Assembly: GCA_001805165.1 (NCBI GenBank)
Contig: MHEI01000018.1
Coordinates: 9,596-18,734, forward strand
DNA from: Nitrospirae bacterium RBG_16_43_11
GTDB taxonomy: Bacteria > Nitrospirota > 9FT-COMBO-42-15 > HDB-SIOI813
DNA: 9,139 nucleotides
Reading direction: 5' to 3'
The first letter of the stretch is position 1; each line of letters opens with the position of its first letter. Below are positions 7,204-9,139 of this stretch, piece by piece. Under the pieces are notes generated by a model that had not been told where the DNA came from, searched no databases, and saw nothing but the letters and a program-made list of their open reading frames with translations. Both the position numbers and the translations under genes were made by a program.

Positions 7204-7316
7204 ACAGCAAACTGCGGAAGATGGGTTAAGGGAGGATTTACTTATTGAATCAAAACACCATTTGTCGTAATATACCTCAACCCGTGACCCCATGATATTG
7301 AAATGGGAAAGTAGTT

Positions 7317-7322
7317 TATAAT
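7317..7322 (+). promoter_or_regulatory. Possible -10 element upstream of the DedA gene
   Basis: A perfect TATAAT lies 19 bases before the start codon. The only -35-like sequence nearby, TTGAAA at 7298-7303, leaves a 13-base spacer, which is too short for a standard sigma70 promoter. No good hexamer sits at 16-18 bases, so this is weak support for a separate promoter in the 138-bp gap. Confidence 0.25.
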
Positions 7323-7331
7323 TGTAATTGC

Positions 7332-7336
7332 GAGGG
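7332..7336 (+). promoter_or_regulatory. DedA gene ribosome binding site
   Basis: GAGGG is placed 5 bases before ATG 7342. A second ATG at 7337-7339 is out of frame and too close to the site, so 7342 is the start. Confidence 0.6.
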
Positions 7337-7341
7337 ATGAA

Positions 7342-7977
7342 ATGGAAATATTAGTCAAGGTTATCAAGATGTTTCTTCATCTGGACAAGCACCTGAATAT
7401 CGTAATTCAAAATTATGGCGTATGGACCTACCTTATTATTTTTCTGATAGTCTTTTGTGAAACAGGGCTTGTCATAACTCCGTTGCTGCCGGGGGATTCA
7501 CTCCTCTTTGCTGCAGGAAGTTTTGCCGGGATGGGAATGCTGGACGTCAGGCTGTTATTCCTTCTTTTGAGTGCGGCTGCCATACTCGGCGACTCAGTGA
7601 ATTATTACATAGGACGGTATATGGGGCCAAAGGTATTCCAAAAGGGAAACAGCCGTATCTTTAAGAAAGAGTATCTTGATAAGACCCATAAGTTCTATGA
7701 AAAATACGGCGGGAAGACCATAATACTGGCCCGTTTCATACCTATTGTCAGGACATTTGCACCTTTTGTTGCGGGGGTTGGCAATATGTCTTATGGCAGG
7801 TTTGCCGTATACAATATTACAGGAGGGATTGTGTGGGTAGGTCTCTTTGTTTTTGGAGGATATTACTTTGGTGGTCTTCCAATAGTCAGACAGAATTTCA
7901 GCATCGTAATATTGGCTATCATTTTTATCTCGATACTTCCTGGCATGGTTGAGTATATCCGTCACTTGCGCCGGTGA
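7342..7977 (+). CDS. DedA-family inner-membrane protein (SNARE-associated/VTT domain)
   Basis: DedA proteins are multi-pass inner-membrane proteins linked to membrane potential, pH and drug tolerance, and some members act in polyprenyl-phosphate or phospholipid flipping; the exact substrate here is unknown. The 211-residue length is typical. The motif FCETGLVITPLLPGDSLLFAAG carries Glu40 and Asp52, and ARFIPIVRTFAPFVAG carries Arg131 and Arg137. These four charged residues match, one position shifted, those I recall as needed for function in E. coli YqjA (Glu39, Asp51, Arg130, Arg136). Hydrophobic segments surround them, with re-entrant-like stretches and a C-terminal helix (about 187-205). 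The gene stands alone, 138 bp after the exchanger gene and 204 bp before mazG. Which DedA subgroup it belongs to cannot be settled from sequence reading. Confidence 0.94.
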   Translation: MEILVKVIKMFLHLDKHLNIVIQNYGVWTYLIIFLIVFCETGLVITPLLPGDSLLFAAGSFAGMGMLDVRLLFLLLSAAAILGDSVNYYIGRYMGPKVFQKGNSRIFKKEYLDKTHKFYEKYGGKTIILARFIPIVRTFAPFVAGVGNMSYGRFAVYNITGGIVWVGLFVFGGYYFGGLPIVRQNFSIVILAIIFISILPGMVEYIRHLRR

Positions 7978-8084
7978 CATCATACTGAATTCCTTCAGTC
8001 AGACCAAACCTACCCTTCCCCTTTCACCAGTTGCGATTTGGTAGATGCTAACCTGTTAAGTCAATTCTTGCCGGTTAATCCTTG

Positions 8085-8113
8085 TTGACACTCCATGTTT
8101 AAGTATTCATAAT
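8085..8113 (+). promoter_or_regulatory. Sigma70-type promoter for mazG
   Basis: The -35 TTGACA (8085-8090) is perfect and the -10 CATAAT (8108-8113) matches 5 of 6 consensus positions, with an ideal 17-base spacer. Transcription would start near 8120 and leave a leader of about 60 bases before mazG. This is the best promoter in the window and implies that mazG and the gene after it form a separate transcription unit from dedA. Confidence 0.7.
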
Positions 8114-8141
8114 TAAATAGCAATTATAGACGGTTTCGAGA

Positions 8142-8174
8142 CTTTTTACAGGGTTGTCAATATTGTGTAAAAGG
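8142..8174 (+). promoter_or_regulatory. Leader hairpin overlapping the mazG ribosome binding site
   Basis: CTTTTTACA (8142-8150) can pair with TGTAAAAGG (8166-8174), giving a 9-bp stem with one G-U pair around a 15-base loop. The core TTTTACA/TGTAAAA is a perfect inverted repeat. The 3' arm includes AAGG of the Shine-Dalgarno AAGGAG (8171-8176), so folding could reduce ribosome access. As DNA the dyad could instead be a protein-binding site. The stem is AT-rich and its stability is untested. Confidence 0.4.
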
Positions 8175-8176
8175 AG
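8171..8176 (+). promoter_or_regulatory. mazG ribosome binding site
   Basis: AAGGAG lies 5 bases before ATG 8182, supporting that start. Its first four bases fall in the 3' arm of the leader hairpin. Confidence 0.75.
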
Positions 8177-8181
8177 AAATA

Positions 8182-8979
8182 ATGTCGCAGAATTGGGACA
8201 GGCTTGTGCAGATAATGGACACACTGAGGGGTGAGAATGGGTGTCCGTGGGATAAGAAGCAGACGAGGGAGTCGTTAAAGCCTTATCTGATTGAAGAGGC
8301 ATATGAGGTATTGGAGGCTATTGAAGAGAAAGATGCAAAGAAGCTTAAGGAGGAACTGGGGGATCTGCTCTATCAGATACTTTTCCATGCGAGAATCAGC
8401 AAGGAAAATAGTGAATTTGATATCGAAGATGTATTGAGTGCTTCCTGTGAGAAGATGGTGAGAAGACACCCGCATGTTTTCGGGGACAAGAAGGCAGACA
8501 GCGCTGAAGAGGTGTTGAAACAGTGGGAGGAGATAAAGAAGGGCGAAAAGGGGAATGACAGGAAGTCAATACTTGAAGGAGTGCCTGCGCACCTGCCTGC
8601 CTTACTTCGTGCCCATCAGTTACAGGCAAGGGCTGCAAGGGTTGGGTTTGACTGGGAGCATGTTGACCAGGTCTTTGCAAAGGTACAGGAGGAGATGGGG
8701 GAGTTTGAGGAGGCATTCAGGGGCGGAGACCGTGAGCGGATGGAGAGTGAGCTCGGTGACCTCTTGTTTGCCCTTGTCAATATTGGCCGCTTTATCGAAG
8801 TTAGTCCTGAAGATGCCTTGCGCAAGACTATAAGCAGGTTTATGTCGAGGTTCAGGCACATTGAGGAAGATATAGCGAGACAGGGATTGGAGTGGAAAGA
8901 TGTTTCCTTAAATGAGATGGAAGAGTTGTGGCAGGAGGCCAAGGCCATAGAAAAGAACGAAGGTAAGCAGGGTTTATAG
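8182..8979 (+). CDS. mazG: Nucleoside triphosphate pyrophosphohydrolase MazG
   Basis: MazG hydrolyses nucleoside triphosphates to monophosphates and pyrophosphate, and is linked to clearing damaged nucleotides and to starvation responses. The 265-residue protein has the full tandem architecture of E. coli MazG (263 residues). The N-terminal domain starts with the family block ENGCPWDKKQTRESLKPYLIEEAYE and has E39-x2-E42 with E58-x2-D61 (EELGDLLYQ). The C-terminal domain has E171-x2-E174 (EEMGEFEEA) with E190-x2-D193 (ESELGDLLFALVN), the magnesium-binding pattern of the active half. The linker includes RRHPHVFGD and a variable acidic/basic stretch. ATG 8182 is supported by AAGGAG upstream. No mazEF toxin-antitoxin genes are adjacent, so a housekeeping role is more likely. 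The next gene begins directly after the stop. Confidence 0.97.
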   Translation: MSQNWDRLVQIMDTLRGENGCPWDKKQTRESLKPYLIEEAYEVLEAIEEKDAKKLKEELGDLLYQILFHARISKENSEFDIEDVLSASCEKMVRRHPHVFGDKKADSAEEVLKQWEEIKKGEKGNDRKSILEGVPAHLPALLRAHQLQARAARVGFDWEHVDQVFAKVQEEMGEFEEAFRGGDRERMESELGDLLFALVNIGRFIEVSPEDALRKTISRFMSRFRHIEEDIARQGLEWKDVSLNEMEELWQEAKAIEKNEGKQGL

Positions 8980-9139
8980 ATGAAACATAGAAGAATACTT
9001 CTCAATCTAAAAATAATCATTTCATGCATTCTGCTCGTAGCGGGTTTATATGGTCTTGCCGCTTCTTCAGCCCAGAAGCGGGTTTACCTCGCCAAATACG
9101 ATGGCGTCATTAATCCCGTTGCCGGGGAGTATATTGCAC
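8980..9139 (+). CDS. Probable NfeD-type membrane-bound serine protease, 3' truncated
   Basis: Only 53 codons are visible before the window ends. The start ATG 8980 follows the mazG TAG with no gap, so translation is probably coupled; a weak CAGGG lies upstream. Residues 1-32 form a signal peptide: basic MKHRR, a hydrophobic core (about IIISCILLVAGLYGLA) and a likely cleavage after AASSA. The mature part begins QKRVYLAKYDGVINPVAGEYIA, which resembles the first strand of NfeD1b/ClpP-class membrane proteases, where a VYxxxxDGxIxPxxxxYI pattern is common. The catalytic serine and lysine would lie beyond the window, so the family call rests on this short stretch only. If right, the product would be a membrane protease often paired with a stomatin-like partner downstream. 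Confidence 0.65.
   Translation, partial: MKHRRILLNLKIIISCILLVAGLYGLAASSAQKRVYLAKYDGVINPVAGEYIA

Noticed and set aside
7984..7999. Hairpin ACTGAA-TTCC-TTCAGT just after the DedA stop
   Set aside because: The stem is only 6 bp and not GC-rich, and no T tract follows, so it does not qualify as an intrinsic terminator on sequence alone.
8008..8027. C-rich stretch resembling one arm of the palindrome in the exchanger gene
   Set aside because: It lacks the matching G-rich arm, and the similarity is short and low-complexity.
8049..8077. Inverted repeat TAACC...GGTTA upstream of the mazG promoter as an operator
   Set aside because: Arms of 5 bases separated by 19 bases are expected by chance in this much sequence.
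8154..8183. TTGTCA followed 18 bases later by AATAAT, a second promoter for mazG
   Set aside because: The -10 would lie on the mazG start codon, so transcripts would lack its start; the 8085-8113 promoter is far better.
8182..8979. Toxin-antitoxin or phage-defence reading of mazG
   Set aside because: The protein is the full-length tandem housekeeping MazG, and no mazE, mazF or other defence gene is adjacent in the visible sequence.
8616..9029. Minus-strand open frame of 137 codons opposite mazG
   Set aside because: It overlaps the conserved MazG catalytic domain and shows no family motif or ribosome binding site that would favour it.

Overview
The window carries an ordinary housekeeping segment of a Gram-negative bacterial chromosome, with all genes on the + strand. 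Base composition is moderate. LapA and LapB domains point to an LPS-bearing outer membrane, and several genes appear to start with TTG. The order proB-proA-nadD-rsfS-...-gpmI, together with a GC-rich palindromic repeat inside a coding loop, resembles Nitrospirota or deltaproteobacteria-like lineages. That placement is inference from gene order and style, not a proven assignment.

Layout. Bases 1-804 are the 3' two thirds of proB (glutamate 5-kinase), followed 8 bp later by proA (813-2069); together they make two of the three proline enzymes. nadD (2066-2779, NAD synthesis) overlaps proA by 4 bp. An AT-rich, strongly self-complementary element (2784-2857) separates nadD from rsfS (2863-3291, ribosome silencing factor). 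rsfS overlaps by 1 base a 461-residue membrane protein (3291-4676) that joins a LapA domain, TPR repeats and a LapB-type zinc ribbon in one chain. gpmI (4678-6207, cofactor-independent phosphoglycerate mutase) starts 1 base after that stop codon. Tight spacing suggests one transcript from proB through gpmI, possibly broken or modulated at the AT-rich element.

The second half holds a Na+/Ca2+ exchanger-type (CaCA) transporter (6241-7203) with a perfect GC-rich palindrome inserted in frame in its central loop, a DedA-family membrane protein (7342-7977), then a well-formed sigma70-type promoter (8085-8113) driving mazG (8182-8979). A hairpin in the mazG leader can cover part of its ribosome binding site. 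A truncated gene that begins directly after the mazG stop (8980 to the end) looks like an NfeD-type membrane serine protease.

I see no CRISPR array, phage, insertion sequence, toxin-antitoxin or defence locus, tRNA or rRNA, and no intergenic gap above 300 bp. The observations most worth a second look are the LapA-LapB fusion, the in-frame palindrome in the exchanger, the 24-bp perfect palindrome inside rsfS, the hairpin element before rsfS, and the mazG leader hairpin. I do not find convincing evidence of a wholly new system.
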